A DNA stretch of 64,000 nt, taken from positions 4,836,001 to 4,900,000 of the forward strand of contig NZ_CP016438.1 of assembly GCF_001685355.1 (NCBI RefSeq), given 5' to 3'. Position numbers and translations under genes: made by a program. Origin of the DNA: Streptomyces lincolnensis. Lineage in GTDB: Bacteria > Actinomycetota > Actinomycetes > Streptomycetales > Streptomycetaceae. A model generated the notes under the pieces. That model worked only from the letters and a program-made list of their open reading frames with translations. It did no database searches and had not been told where the DNA came from. Below are positions 35,249 through 45,703 of the stretch, piece after piece (positions within the stretch are counted from its first letter, which is position 1; each line of letters opens with the position of its first letter).

Positions 35249-36148
35249 CTACGACCAGCTCGTACCCGTCAGGCGCTCGTACGCCTCGACGTACTTGGCG
35301 CGGGTCGCCTCCACGGCCCGCTGCGGCAGCGGCGGCGGGGGCTGCTCGCTCTTGCGGTCCCAGCCGGACTCCGCCGAGGTCAGCCAGTCGCGGACGAACT
35401 GCTTGTCGTACGACGGCTGCGCGCGGCCCGGCTCCCACCGGTCGACCGGCCAGAAGCGGGAGGAGTCCGGGGTGAGGACCTCGTCGGCGATGACGAGCGT
35501 CTCGCCCTCGAAGCCGAACTCGAACTTGGTGTCCGCGAGGATGATCCCCCGGTCGCGGGCGATGTCCCGGCCGCGGCTGTAGACGGCGAGGGTGGCCTGG
35601 CGCAGCCGGGCGGCGGTGTCCGCGCCGACCTGGCGGGCCACCTCCTCGTAGGAGACGTTCTCGTCGTGCTCGCCGACCGCGGCCTTGGTGGCCGGGGTGA
35701 AGATCGGGGCGGGCAACTCCGAGCCGTCCACGAGGCCTTCGGGCAGGGCGAGGCCGCAGACCGTACGGGACTCGTCGTACTCGACCAGTCCGGAACCGGT
35801 GAGGTAGCCGCGGGCCACGGCCTCCACCGGGACCATCTGGAGCGACTTGCAGACCATGGTGCGGCCATCCCACTCGGAGGGGGCGCCGGCCGGCACGTCG
35901 GTGCTCAGGACGTGGTTGGGGATCAGATCGGCGATCTGGTCGAACCACCACAGGGAGAGCTGGGTGAGAATCCGGCCCTTGTCGGGGATCTCGGTCGGCA
36001 GTACCCAGTCGAATGCGGAAATGCGGTCGCTGGCGACCATCACGAGGTCGCCCGCCTCGTTCTGGTACAGCTCGCGCACCTTGCCGGTGTGGAGGTGCAC
36101 CAGGCCCGGAACCTGAATCGGCTCGGGCTTTTCTACGAATCCGGACAC
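35249..36148 (-). CDS. purC: SAICAR synthetase
   Basis: The 299-residue product has PurC signatures: HTGKVRELYQ, VASDRISAFDWVLPTEIPDKG, VEAVARGYLTGSG and LADTKFEFGF with the Lys/Glu of the ATP site. It joins CAIR and aspartate with ATP. At 299 residues it is of the longer, actinobacterial/yeast-like type rather than the ~240-residue Bacillus type. The start is GTG at 36148 after GGGGAGGA. It is monocistronic and convergent with the tRNA-Gly gene. Confidence 0.96.
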   Translation of the reverse strand: MSGFVEKPEPIQVPGLVHLHTGKVRELYQNEAGDLVMVASDRISAFDWVLPTEIPDKGRILTQLSLWWFDQIADLIPNHVLSTDVPAGAPSEWDGRTMVCKSLQMVPVEAVARGYLTGSGLVEYDESRTVCGLALPEGLVDGSELPAPIFTPATKAAVGEHDENVSYEEVARQVGADTAARLRQATLAVYSRGRDIARDRGIILADTKFEFGFEGETLVIADEVLTPDSSRFWPVDRWEPGRAQPSYDKQFVRDWLTSAESGWDRKSEQPPPPLPQRAVEATRAKYVEAYERLTGTSWS

Positions 36149-36230
36149 GGTTCCTCCCCGTGGCTAAGTCCAAGGGTTCGATTGTCCCGTACGGGCCGCT
36201 GACCTTGGACTTGGGGTGTGATGGGTGAGC

Positions 36231-37721
36231 TCAGTCACGCTTGCAGATGCGGTCCAGAAGGTTGGCTGTGGCGCGCTGGACGCGTGCGTCGACGTGGCCC
36301 GGGCGGTCCAGTGCCGGGGACCAGGCGAAGGTCCCGGACGCGAAGACCAGGGCGCCGGAGGGGGCGCGGTAGAGGGAGGTCTCCTGGTGGCGGAGGGCGC
36401 CCTCGGTGTCGTTGTAGGGGGAGTGCGCGAGCAGGATGCGCTCGTCGTGCTCGGGCAGCGGGGTGCGCGGGAAGTAGCGGTCGGCCTCGCCCGCGACCAG
36501 GCCCTCGATCTCGTCGCCCTCGTGCGCGCCCGTCGCCTCCCACAGCCAGTGCTCCGCGTTGCGGACCACTAAGGGGTGGGGGTCGGGGACGCGGCCCGCG
36601 TACTGGATGCCGATCAGCTGCTGCTCGGGGCGGTCGATCTCGCGCCAGAGGACGGGCTTGCCCGGGCCCTGGCGTTTCCGGCAGGTCAGCAGGCGGTCGG
36701 GGACGCCGGAGGGGGCGGGGCCCAACTCGACCTGCCAATACATGGTGTTGGCCGAGAGGAAGACCAGGGAGGTGCCCTGGTCGCGGGCGCGCTCGACGGT
36801 GCCGCGCATGGTGGCCGACCAGTACTCGTCGTGGCCCGGGAAGACCAGGCCGCGGTAACGGGTGGGGTCGATGTGGCCCGCGTGCAGGTCGCGGGCGTCG
36901 GCGTAGGCGAGGTCGTAGCCGTAGCGCTCGGCGAAGCGGATGAAGTCGTAGGCGTGGCCCACATGGAGGGGCAGGCCCGCGCCCGCGTAGGGGCGGTCGA
37001 AGGAGACCGTCGCCGCCGCGTCGGACTCACCGAGGAGGCGGCCGTCCTCGTCCCACGCGTGGTAGAGGCTGGCGCCGGTGCGGCCGTCCTCGGGGTAGAG
37101 GTTGTAGGCCTGCCAGGTGATGTCGGGCAGGAGCAGGAGCAGGTCCGCGGGGTGGTCGTCGCGGACGGTGAACGGGATGTGCGAGCGGTAGCCGTCGGCC
37201 GTCGTGAGGACGGCGACATACGCGCCGATGCTCCAGTACGACGGGATCTGGAGCCGCCAGGACAGCCACCAGTGGTGGCAGGAGACCGTGCGGTCGGCGG
37301 TGAGCGGCGAGGGCTGCACGATGCCGGACAGACGGGGGCTGGTGGTGATCTTCTTGGCGCCGTCGCCGCCGTAGTGGCCGATGCGGTAGACGTCGACGCC
37401 GAACTCCTGGGGCGGGTCGACGGTGACGTGGAAGTCGATCGCCCCGCCGGGGGCGACCGCGCCGGTGGAGGCGAAGCCCTTGATCTGGCGGTGCACGTCG
37501 TCGGCGGAGCGGGGGCCTCCGGTGGAGGAGCGGGGGGCCGGGACCCGGGGGCCGTCGTCGGCGGGCTGCCGGCCCGGTTCCACGTACCAGGGGACGACCT
37601 GGCCGTCGTCGAAGTACGTCACATTGCCGCGGAGCCAGGGGACGGGGCCCTGGCCGAAGGGGTCCGTGACGGCGTGCGCGAGCGCTCCCGACTCCCAGCG
37701 GCGGATCTGGTCCGACCCCAT
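36231..37721 (-). CDS. N,N-dimethylformamidase beta-subunit-like protein
   Basis: The 496-residue product has the fold signature of the large subunit of dimethylformamidase: an early beta domain (GGAIDFHVTVDPPQEFGVDV, YRIGHYGG), then DLLLLLPDITWQAYNLY, VSFDRPY, the glutaminase-like core LVFPGHDEYWSATM, and VFLSANTMYWQVEL. Members are amidohydrolase-like proteins; in most Streptomyces homologues the substrate is unknown. No signal peptide is visible. The ATG at 37721 (MGSDQIRRWE) is chosen because the upstream extension is His/Thr repeat-like and lacks a ribosome site. Confidence 0.75.
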   Translation of the reverse strand: MGSDQIRRWESGALAHAVTDPFGQGPVPWLRGNVTYFDDGQVVPWYVEPGRQPADDGPRVPAPRSSTGGPRSADDVHRQIKGFASTGAVAPGGAIDFHVTVDPPQEFGVDVYRIGHYGGDGAKKITTSPRLSGIVQPSPLTADRTVSCHHWWLSWRLQIPSYWSIGAYVAVLTTADGYRSHIPFTVRDDHPADLLLLLPDITWQAYNLYPEDGRTGASLYHAWDEDGRLLGESDAAATVSFDRPYAGAGLPLHVGHAYDFIRFAERYGYDLAYADARDLHAGHIDPTRYRGLVFPGHDEYWSATMRGTVERARDQGTSLVFLSANTMYWQVELGPAPSGVPDRLLTCRKRQGPGKPVLWREIDRPEQQLIGIQYAGRVPDPHPLVVRNAEHWLWEATGAHEGDEIEGLVAGEADRYFPRTPLPEHDERILLAHSPYNDTEGALRHQETSLYRAPSGALVFASGTFAWSPALDRPGHVDARVQRATANLLDRICKRD

Positions 37722-37966
37722 GGTGGCTGCCCTCCCTCGTGCCCCCGTGTGCGTGCGGTGTGCGTCGCGCGTGTGCGTGCGGCTGTGCAGGTGCGGCATG
37801 TGGCCTGTGTGTTTGTCGTATGTCGTAAGCCCTTGCCAGGCGCGCGATCGGTCCCAGCACATCACATTACGCACGCGCACTGTCACTATTCGTTGCGAAT
37901 TGACCGAAAGTGGAAGCAGGGGCTCCGGTCACAAGGGCGGGCCGGTGTGGCGGTGACGAGGGTCCG

Positions 37967-39868
37967 TCAGACGAGCCGTACCGGCTTCTCCGGGCGTATG
38001 CCGGACTCGATCAGCCAGGCTCTCAGGGGAGCCGGGTCGCCCTCCTCCACGAGGCTGAGGACGCGCGGGGTCAGGTCGGCCGCCCGTTCGCCGTTGACGA
38101 GAAGAGAGGGGCCGTCCAGCCAGTCGAGGCCCGGGGTCGCGCCGGCGGTGTCGATCGCGGCGCAGCACACCATCGCGGTGACGTGGTCGGTGAGCAGCTC
38201 GCGGCCGGTGCGGGGCGGTTGCAGCGGGAAGAGCGGGAGCATGCCGTCGTCCCACAGGGCGATGTCGGGGCTGCCCTGTCCCGGGGCGGGCGGGGCGGAC
38301 GCGGGCGTGGTGCCCTGCGGGGCGGCCGCCGCGTCCTCGCGGGCGATCTCGGCGGTGAGGCGGGCGGCGAGGGCGGTGGAGCGTTCGGTGCCCGGGTCCT
38401 CGGGGTGGTCTTCACCGGGGTGGGCTTCACCCTCGGGGGTGCGGATGTCGCCGGAGGAGTCGGTGGTGCCGGTGGTGCCGGTGGTGCCGGTGGTGCCGGT
38501 GGGAGCCTGCTCGCCGTCGTACGACCGGTCTTCCTCGGGCGCGTACGGCCGGACCTCGGTCCGGCGCGGGCGGGGGGCCGGGTCGGTTAGGTGGTCGATG
38601 ACCCGGGAGAGGGTGGGGCCGTCCGGGTCCGGGGACGCGGGGTCGGGGGAACGGCGGACGCCGAGGGTGTCGAGGACCCGGTGGAGACGGGCCGCGTCGG
38701 TGCGCCACTTGCGGTCCACGACCTCGTCCGGATACTCCTGCCAGGCCACCGGGGACCAGTCCGGGCCGGTCTCGGCCGGGCCGCCGTGGAAGAGGCGGGC
38801 GGCGAGCAGCGAGGCCGCCTCGTCCACCGCGCCGGGCTCTTCGAGCAGGTCGCAGGCGGGGCGCTCGCCGAGCCGGGAGGCGAAACCCTCGGCCAGACGG
38901 TCCCGGCGGGACAGCTCGGTCAGGGCGGCGACGACACCCGCGTCCAGCCGGGAGGGCCAGCGGCCCATGCGCCAGGCGGGCAGCGCGACCTTGGTCAGCA
39001 ACCGGTCCCAGCCGGCGTAGGCGAGGCCCACCTGTTCCTGGGCGACGATCCGCAGGCCGTAGTCCACAGCCTGTGCACGCTCGGCGGCCGCGGCGGCGAC
39101 CGCGCGCTCCATCTCGGAGGCATGGCCCCGGCAGCTGCGCAGCAGCAGACGGGCGACCCAGCCGACGCCCGCGAGCACCGTACGGAAGACCGGGTTCCGG
39201 CCGGGGGCCGAGGTCACGGCCACCGCGGCGTCCAGGCCCCGCACGAAGCGGCGGGCCGCGGCTATGTCGGGCTGCGCCGAAGGTCCCGTACCGGCGACGA
39301 CCGGGGCGAGGACCGCGCGCAGTTCGCCGACGCGCATCCACCACAGGAAGGGGGAGCCGATGACGAGCACGGGGGCGATGTCGGTGCGGGCCGCGCGGCG
39401 GTGCGGAGCCCGGGCGCCCGCTATCTCGTCCCGCTCCTCGCCGCGGGGCGGACCGTGGGACGGGTGGGTGCGGTCCTCCAGCCAGCTGTCGCAGTCCGGG
39501 GTGAGCGCTATCGCGGACGGGGCCGGGACGTCGAGGCGGTCGGCGAGGTCGCGCACCATTCGGTACAGGTCCGGGGCCGACTCCTCGGCGATCGCCACCG
39601 TCGGGCTGACGGCCGGGCGGGCGCGGGAGACGACCAGGGCGATGCCGCCGGCGGCGAGCAGCACCAGTACGGCGAGCGCGGACATGGTCCGGCGGGAGGC
39701 GTCCCAGCCGGGGCCCACGAGATGGCCCGTGGAGCCGCCCGCCAGCAGCACCACGGCGACGGCCGCGGGCAGCAGCGCCACCGCCAGCGCACGGCTGCGG
39801 ATGCGCAGCACAGCGAGGGCTCGATGCCGCGCGGCCTGCGCGCCTGCCTCCACACCGATACCGGTCAC
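37967..39868 (-). CDS. membrane protein resembling an M48 peptidase without its zinc site
   Basis: The 633-residue product has two membrane helices near its N-terminus (ALAVALLPAAVAVVLLAGG and ALAVLVLLAAGGIALVV). The following 350 residues follow the layout of Streptomyces M48-type proteins: LYRMVRDLADRLDVPAPSAI, then VLVIGSPFLWWMRVGELRAVL. Where active enzymes continue AHExxH, this protein has APVVAG, so the zinc motif is absent. The C-terminal part is acidic and has a Gly-Thr-Thr run (TGTTGTTGTTGTT). Function is unknown, perhaps a non-catalytic scaffold. The GTG at 39868 is a likely start; the frame opens at 39961. Confidence 0.6.
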   Translation of the reverse strand: MTGIGVEAGAQAARHRALAVLRIRSRALAVALLPAAVAVVLLAGGSTGHLVGPGWDASRRTMSALAVLVLLAAGGIALVVSRARPAVSPTVAIAEESAPDLYRMVRDLADRLDVPAPSAIALTPDCDSWLEDRTHPSHGPPRGEERDEIAGARAPHRRAARTDIAPVLVIGSPFLWWMRVGELRAVLAPVVAGTGPSAQPDIAAARRFVRGLDAAVAVTSAPGRNPVFRTVLAGVGWVARLLLRSCRGHASEMERAVAAAAAERAQAVDYGLRIVAQEQVGLAYAGWDRLLTKVALPAWRMGRWPSRLDAGVVAALTELSRRDRLAEGFASRLGERPACDLLEEPGAVDEAASLLAARLFHGGPAETGPDWSPVAWQEYPDEVVDRKWRTDAARLHRVLDTLGVRRSPDPASPDPDGPTLSRVIDHLTDPAPRPRRTEVRPYAPEEDRSYDGEQAPTGTTGTTGTTGTTDSSGDIRTPEGEAHPGEDHPEDPGTERSTALAARLTAEIAREDAAAAPQGTTPASAPPAPGQGSPDIALWDDGMLPLFPLQPPRTGRELLTDHVTAMVCCAAIDTAGATPGLDWLDGPSLLVNGERAADLTPRVLSLVEEGDPAPLRAWLIESGIRPEKPVRLV

Positions 39869-40090
39869 GGCCTGGTCCCGCCCCCTCCCTGCTGTCCCGA
39901 CGGCCTGGCTCTTCTGGCGTTGCTCACTCCCCCACTGTGGCAGCCACCACTGACATCGCAATGCCGGTGGGCCAAGTGCCGGACCGCTTGCGCCGCACCC
40001 TAGTTGGGGCCCGGGTCCCCGTCAGCCGTATAGACCACCGGTCACTCGATGGAATGGCTTTGGGGAGAGGCGATGACGTAAAGCAAGGAT

Positions 40091-40124
40091 CAGGCCCCGG
40101 ATCCTGAGACGGATCCGGGGCCTG
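40091..40124 (-). terminator. hairpin terminator beyond purD
   Basis: CAGGCCCCGGATCC, TGAGAC loop, GGATCCGGGGCCTG: a 14-bp perfect stem with no T-tract, 139 bases past the purD stop. Confidence 0.6.
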
Positions 40125-40156
40125 CCGGGTTGTTCGGGGCCGGGAGATTCAGCTGT

Positions 40157-40232
40157 TTCGGGGACCGGAGACACCTTCGGGGACAGGAGAAGCCTTCGGG
40201 GACCGGGGAATCCTTCGGGGACGGGAGAACCG
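40157..40232. repeat. 19-bp tandem repeat, four copies
   Basis: Units of the form TTCGGGGACCGGAGACACC start at 40157, 40176, 40195 and 40214, with small changes between copies. They lie between the purD stop and its hairpin terminator, in an otherwise empty 394-base gap (39869-40262). Confidence 0.8.
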
Positions 40233-40262
40233 GCCCGGTCCACCCGGCCGCCCGGATGCCGC

Positions 40263-41516
<1,254 letters not shown>

Positions 41517-41719
41517 GGGGGTCAGCCTAACGGGGTTTTTGTGCGGGGTTCCGAAGGGGTGGGGGCGGGACGGTTGTGGGTTCCTCCAAGGCGGGAGGCC
41601 AGGACGGGCGCTGCCGCGGTTACGCGCGTGGCGCTGCCGCGGGCTCCATGCGGCTGCCACGGCCGCGTGCCACTGCTACGGCTGAGTGCCCTGCGTGCCG
41701 CTGCCACAGCCGCATGCCG

Positions 41720-44071
41720 CTACTCGTTCGAGAACTCCTCCACCACGGTCGCGCCCAGCTCTCTGACGATGAGGTCGTGGCCGGAGAGGGCGGACTCGTC
41801 GAGGTCGGGGTCGTCGTCCTCGGGGATGTCGTCCTCGATGGAGACCGGGGGTGGCGGTTCGGGGGTGGCGGGCCGGGGTGCCGGTGCCGTGGCGGAGGGC
41901 GTGCTGGGGGGTGCGGGGGTGGCCTGGGGGGACGGGGAGTGCTGAGGGGGTGGGGTGGGGCCGGTGTTCGTGGGGGCGTAGCCGCCTCCACCGCCGGGAC
42001 CGGCGGTGCCGCCACCGCCGTAGCCGACGCCTCCACCGCCGTAGCCGCCGGACGGGGCGGGGGCCGAGCCGCCCGAGGGGTCGAGGACGGCCTCGATCTT
42101 CCACTGGACGTTGAACTGTTCGGAGAGGGCCTGCTTCAGGACCTCCTCGCTGCCGCTGCTCGCGAAGTTGTCGCGGGCACCGGCGTTGACGAAGCCGAGC
42201 TGGAGGGTGGTGCCGTCGAAGCCGGCCACCTGGGCGTTCTGGCTGAGGAGGATCCAGGTGAAGCGGCGGCGGTTCTTGACGGCTTCCAGGATGTTCGGCC
42301 AGAGCATGCGGGGGTCGACGCCGCCGGCCGGAGGGGCGTAGGCGGAGGCGGCGGGGGCCGATGGCGGGGCCGGCTGGTGTGCCTGCGGTGCAGCGGGGGC
42401 GGGCGGGGCGGTGGGTGCTGCGGGCTGGGCCGACGGGGTCGCGGGTCGGCCGCTGCCGGCGGTGGCCGCGGTGGGCCAGCCGCCGGGACGTCGAGCGCCG
42501 CCGGCGGGGGCGGCCGTGGGCCAGGCGCCGGGGGTGGACGCGGGGGCCGGGGCGGGGGCGGGGGGCGGCTGGAACGGGGGCTGGGGCTGCTCGGTGTGCT
42601 CGGGCTGCCCTGCGCCGGGGTGGCCGGCGGTCGGTGTGCCGCCGGGTGAGCCCTGGTTCGCGGGGCCGTTGCCCGCCGGGGCGGGCCGACTCGCGGACTC
42701 CGGCGCGGGTGCGCCCTCGCCGGCTGTCCTGACCGCGGCGCGTGCCGCGGCGGGGCCGCCGCCCGGCGGGACCGGGGCCGGGGTCTGGGGCTGGGCGCGG
42801 TCCTGGGCCTGGGCCTGGACCTGGACCTGGGGTGTCATGGGGGCGCTGCCGCCGTGTGCCTCGGGGCCCGGTACGTACCCCGCGGCGGGAGCACCCGCCC
42901 CCGCGGAGAAGTTCACGCCGCGTTCGATGCGGTCGAGGCGGGCCATGACGGAGCGCTCGTCGCCGTAGGCGGCGGGGAGCAGCACGCGCGCGCAGATGAG
43001 TTCGAGCTGGAGACGGGGGGAGTTGGCGCCGCGCATCTCGGTGAGGCCCGCGTTGACGAGGTCGGCGGCGCGGCTGAGTTCGGCGGCGCCGAAGGTGCCG
43101 GCCTGGGCCTGCATCCGCTCGATGACGTCGGCCGGGGCGTCGATGAGCCCCTTCTCGGCCGCGTCGGGCACGGCGGCGAGGATCACCAGGTCGCGCAGAC
43201 GCTCCAGGAGGTCGGCGACGAAGCGGCGGGGGTCGTTGCCACCCTCGATGATGCGGTCGACGACCTCGAAGGCGGCGGCGCCGTCACCGGTGGCGAACGC
43301 CTCGACGACGGAGTCGAGGAGCGAGCCGTCGGTGTAGCCGAGCAGGGAGGTGGCCATGGCGTAGGTCACGCCGTCGTCCTTGGCCCCGGCGAGCAGCTGG
43401 TCCATGACGGACATCGAGTCACGCACGGATCCCTGGCCGGCGCGGACGACCAGGGGCAGCACGCCGTCCTCGACGGGCATGTTCTCCCGGCCGCAGACCT
43501 CGCCGAGGTACTCGCGCAGGGTGCCGGGCGGCACCAGGCGGAAGGGGTAGTGGTGGGTCCGGGACCGGATGGTGCCGATGACCTTCTCGGGCTCGGTGGT
43601 GGCGAAGATGAACTTCAGGTGCTCCGGGGGCTCCTCGACGACCTTGAGCAGCGCGTTGAAACCGGCCGACGTGACCATGTGGGCCTCGTCGATGATGTAG
43701 ATCTTGTACCGGCTGCTCGCGGGTCCGAAGAAGGCCTTCTCGCGCAGCTCACGGGCGTCGTCCACACCACCGTGGGACGCGGCGTCGATCTCGATGACGT
43801 CGATGGAACCGGGGCCGTTGCGCGCGAGGTCGCGGCAGGACTGGCACTCACCGCACGGGGTCGGCGTGGGCCCCTCCACGCAGTTCAGACAGCGGGCCAG
43901 GATGCGGGCGCTGGTCGTCTTGCCGCAGCCGCGCGGACCACTGAACAGGTACGCGTGATTGACCCGGTTGTTCCGCAGCGCCTGCTGCAACGGGTCGGTG
44001 ACATGCTCCTGCCCGATGACCTCGGCGAACGACTCCGGGCGATAACGGCGGTACAGCGCGAGAGACGACAC
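41720..44071 (-). CDS. dnaX: DNA polymerase III subunit gamma/tau
   Basis: The 783-residue product starts LALYRRYRPESFAEVIGQEH, has Walker A GPRGCGKTTSAR, a four-Cys zinc module (CLNC, CGECQSC), Walker B IIDEAH and sensor IRSRT, i.e. the AAA+ clamp-loader motor. After residue ~370 comes a ~260-residue Pro/Gly/Ala-rich linker, then a globular tail (MLWPNILEAVKNRRRFTWILL) that should bind the polymerase. The length fits full-length tau; no frameshift signal for gamma was identified. The GTG at 44071 is chosen because the longer open frame upstream runs through the 4.5S RNA gene. Confidence 0.95.
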   Translation of the reverse strand: MSSLALYRRYRPESFAEVIGQEHVTDPLQQALRNNRVNHAYLFSGPRGCGKTTSARILARCLNCVEGPTPTPCGECQSCRDLARNGPGSIDVIEIDAASHGGVDDARELREKAFFGPASSRYKIYIIDEAHMVTSAGFNALLKVVEEPPEHLKFIFATTEPEKVIGTIRSRTHHYPFRLVPPGTLREYLGEVCGRENMPVEDGVLPLVVRAGQGSVRDSMSVMDQLLAGAKDDGVTYAMATSLLGYTDGSLLDSVVEAFATGDGAAAFEVVDRIIEGGNDPRRFVADLLERLRDLVILAAVPDAAEKGLIDAPADVIERMQAQAGTFGAAELSRAADLVNAGLTEMRGANSPRLQLELICARVLLPAAYGDERSVMARLDRIERGVNFSAGAGAPAAGYVPGPEAHGGSAPMTPQVQVQAQAQDRAQPQTPAPVPPGGGPAAARAAVRTAGEGAPAPESASRPAPAGNGPANQGSPGGTPTAGHPGAGQPEHTEQPQPPFQPPPAPAPAPASTPGAWPTAAPAGGARRPGGWPTAATAGSGRPATPSAQPAAPTAPPAPAAPQAHQPAPPSAPAASAYAPPAGGVDPRMLWPNILEAVKNRRRFTWILLSQNAQVAGFDGTTLQLGFVNAGARDNFASSGSEEVLKQALSEQFNVQWKIEAVLDPSGGSAPAPSGGYGGGGVGYGGGGTAGPGGGGGYAPTNTGPTPPPQHSPSPQATPAPPSTPSATAPAPRPATPEPPPPVSIEDDIPEDDDPDLDESALSGHDLIVRELGATVVEEFSNE

Positions 44072-44122
44072 GCTTACGAGGTTATAGGCGCCCACTGACA
44101 ACCCGACCCCACGGGAACGACA

Positions 44123-44214
44123 ACGCCCCCCACGCACCCGCCAGAGCCAACCTACCCTTGCTGCCTTCCGGCCCTGGGGGAGTTCAGTCAGATAGCGCCG
44201 CGTGAGGGGCTGCC
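44123..44214 (-). ncRNA. ffs: signal recognition particle 4.5S RNA
   Basis: Read on the minus strand, the sequence contains the universal SRP domain IV core GGCCGGAAGGCAGCAAGGGT, with the GGAA tetraloop and the asymmetric loop that binds Ffh. It is flanked by arms that pair end to end (GGGCAGCCCCTCACGC with GCGTGGGGGGCG). It is a short, Alu-less RNA of about 92 bases, typical of actinobacteria, just upstream of dnaX. The ends are approximate. Confidence 0.9.
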
Positions 44215-44286
44215 CAAACAGTACCCGATGGCAGGGGGTGGGAACGAGTTCGCGAGCACTCCTCAACGTCTTGTATTGTTTGCGGC

Positions 44287-44374
44287 GGAGGATTCGCCTA
44301 GAGGCCTAGGGCGCACGCTTGGAAAGCGTGTTGGGGGCAACCCCTCACGAGTTCGAATCTCGTATCCTCCGCCA
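44287..44374 (+). tRNA. tRNA-Ser(GGA), integration target
   Basis: 85 bases plus an encoded CCA (44372-44374). Acceptor GGAGGAT/ATCCTCC, anticodon loop TTGGAAA (GGA), a long class-II variable arm (TTGGGGGCAACCCC) and T-loop GTTCGAATC. The tyrosine integrase gene begins just downstream on the other strand, so the 3' end of this gene is probably the left attachment site of the element. Confidence 0.95.
44349..44374 (+). other. putative attL core in the tRNA-Ser 3' end
   Basis: Elements of the pSAM2 class use the 3' end of a tRNA gene as attachment site and rebuild it on integration. The T arm to CCA end of tRNA-Ser lies 80 bases from the integrase stop codon and is the obvious candidate. The exact core cannot be set because I found no second copy in the window. 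Confidence 0.5.
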
Positions 44375-44399
44375 GTGCCTCACCGGGCACGATGTCGAA

Positions 44400-44425
44400 G
44401 GGCCCCACCGTTCGCGGTGGGGCCC
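44400..44425 (+). terminator. terminator after tRNA-Ser
   Basis: GGGCCCCACCG, TTCG loop, CGGTGGGGCCC, followed by TTCGTCG. Confidence 0.8.
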
Positions 44426-44453
44426 TTCGTCGTTGTCCGTCTCAGTTTCCGTC

Positions 44454-45692
44454 TCAGTTCGTCTTCGGGAGCTCCCAGAGAGCGTCGCCTACTTGCTGAG
44501 CCACCTTCCGCAGCAGCGTTCCGGTGACGTGCATGTAGCGAGCGCGCATGCGGGCCGCTCCCCCAGGCTCCCAGCCCATGATCGCGTCGACCACGACGTC
44601 CGGGACGCCGAGGATCAGGAGGACGGTCGCGGCGGTGTGGCGAGCGTCATGGAGACGGCCGTCTCGTACGCCCGCGTCCCGCAGCAGCCGCTTCCAGATG
44701 TGGAAGTCCGTGTTCGGGCTCAGAGGGCCGCCGGTCGGGGAGGCGAAGACGTATCCCTTGTCCTCCCAGTCGGCACCGGCCGCCGTCCTCTCCTTCTCCT
44801 GTACCTCCTGGTGTTGGCGGAGGAGCTTGATCAGCGGATCGGGCAGACCGATCGTGCGACGCCCGGCGCGGGACTTGGTGGACTTGTGCTCGCGGCGGGT
44901 CTGCTGTTTCTGAGGGCAGTAGCCAGCCTTCCGACCGCACGGGTTGTCGCCGCAGCCGTGGGCGTACTTGGGGCGGAGCCGGTTCTTGCGGATGCGGACG
45001 TATCCCGCATCCAGGTCGACGTCCTCCCAGTGCAGGCCGAGCGCCTCCCCCTGGCGGAGCCCGAGCGCCAGGGCGACGACCCACCTCGTGCTGTTGCGGA
45101 GCTTGGCCGCCTCGACGAGGAGACTCTGAACCTCCTCGATCGTGAACGGCTCGATGTCCTCTTCTTCGAGGCGCGGAGCCTTAGCGATCTCGGCCACGTT
45201 GGTGGCGACGTGACCGCGTCGCTTGGCCTCGCCAAGGGCGACCCGGATCGTTCGGTGCGCGTGGTGGGCGGTGCCGGCGGAGCTCCCGGCTTCCTGCATC
45301 TTCCGGTAGAAGCGCTCCAGGTGTTCGGGCTCCAGCTTGTCGAGCTTGTGAGCGCCCAGGCCGGGCACGAGGTGTACGCGTACGTCGACCTCGTAGCCGT
45401 CGTACGTGTTCTCCGAGACGTACGGCTTGGCGATGTTCTCGACCCAGTGCTCAAGCCAGGCCTGGACCGTCCAGCTCTGACCCGGCTTCCTTAGCTTCTT
45501 CTCGTCCCGGGCCCGCTCCATGTCACGGACGGCCCTGGTCACCTCGGCCTTGGTCTTGCGCTCGATGTGGCGGCGGTCCGGCTTGCCGTCATCACGGACT
45601 CCGACCGTCACCCGGCCGTGCCACTTGCCGTCCTTGCCGAAGTAGATCGAGGAGGCCCCGTTGGGCTGACGAGTTCGCTTCTGCTCTGCCAT
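44454..45692 (-). CDS. int: tyrosine-type site-specific integrase
   Basis: The 412-residue product has an N-terminal arm-binding domain (GKWHGRVTVGVRDDGK), a SAM-like core-binding domain (residues 72-160) and a catalytic domain with Arg213 (LGLRQGEALGL), His348-x-x-Arg351-His352 (LHDARHTAAT), Trp374 and Tyr386 (RARYMHVTG). An inserted Cys-rich loop (HGCGDNPCGRKAGYC) near residue 245 may bind zinc. It recombines the element with the tRNA-Ser site. The ATG at 45692 follows GAGAGGAG and lies 11 bases after the xis stop codon. Confidence 0.93.
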   Translation of the reverse strand: MAEQKRTRQPNGASSIYFGKDGKWHGRVTVGVRDDGKPDRRHIERKTKAEVTRAVRDMERARDEKKLRKPGQSWTVQAWLEHWVENIAKPYVSENTYDGYEVDVRVHLVPGLGAHKLDKLEPEHLERFYRKMQEAGSSAGTAHHAHRTIRVALGEAKRRGHVATNVAEIAKAPRLEEEDIEPFTIEEVQSLLVEAAKLRNSTRWVVALALGLRQGEALGLHWEDVDLDAGYVRIRKNRLRPKYAHGCGDNPCGRKAGYCPQKQQTRREHKSTKSRAGRRTIGLPDPLIKLLRQHQEVQEKERTAAGADWEDKGYVFASPTGGPLSPNTDFHIWKRLLRDAGVRDGRLHDARHTAATVLLILGVPDVVVDAIMGWEPGGAARMRARYMHVTGTLLRKVAQQVGDALWELPKTN

Positions 45693-45703
45693 GACGTCTC
45701 CTC

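Noticed and set aside
36576..39020. An 814-residue plus-strand open frame opposite two minus-strand genes
   Set aside because: Spans two unrelated genes and the gap between them; shadow.
44072..44266. N-terminal extension of dnaX
   Set aside because: It would translate the 4.5S RNA gene; the GTG at 44071 opens the conserved family N-terminus.
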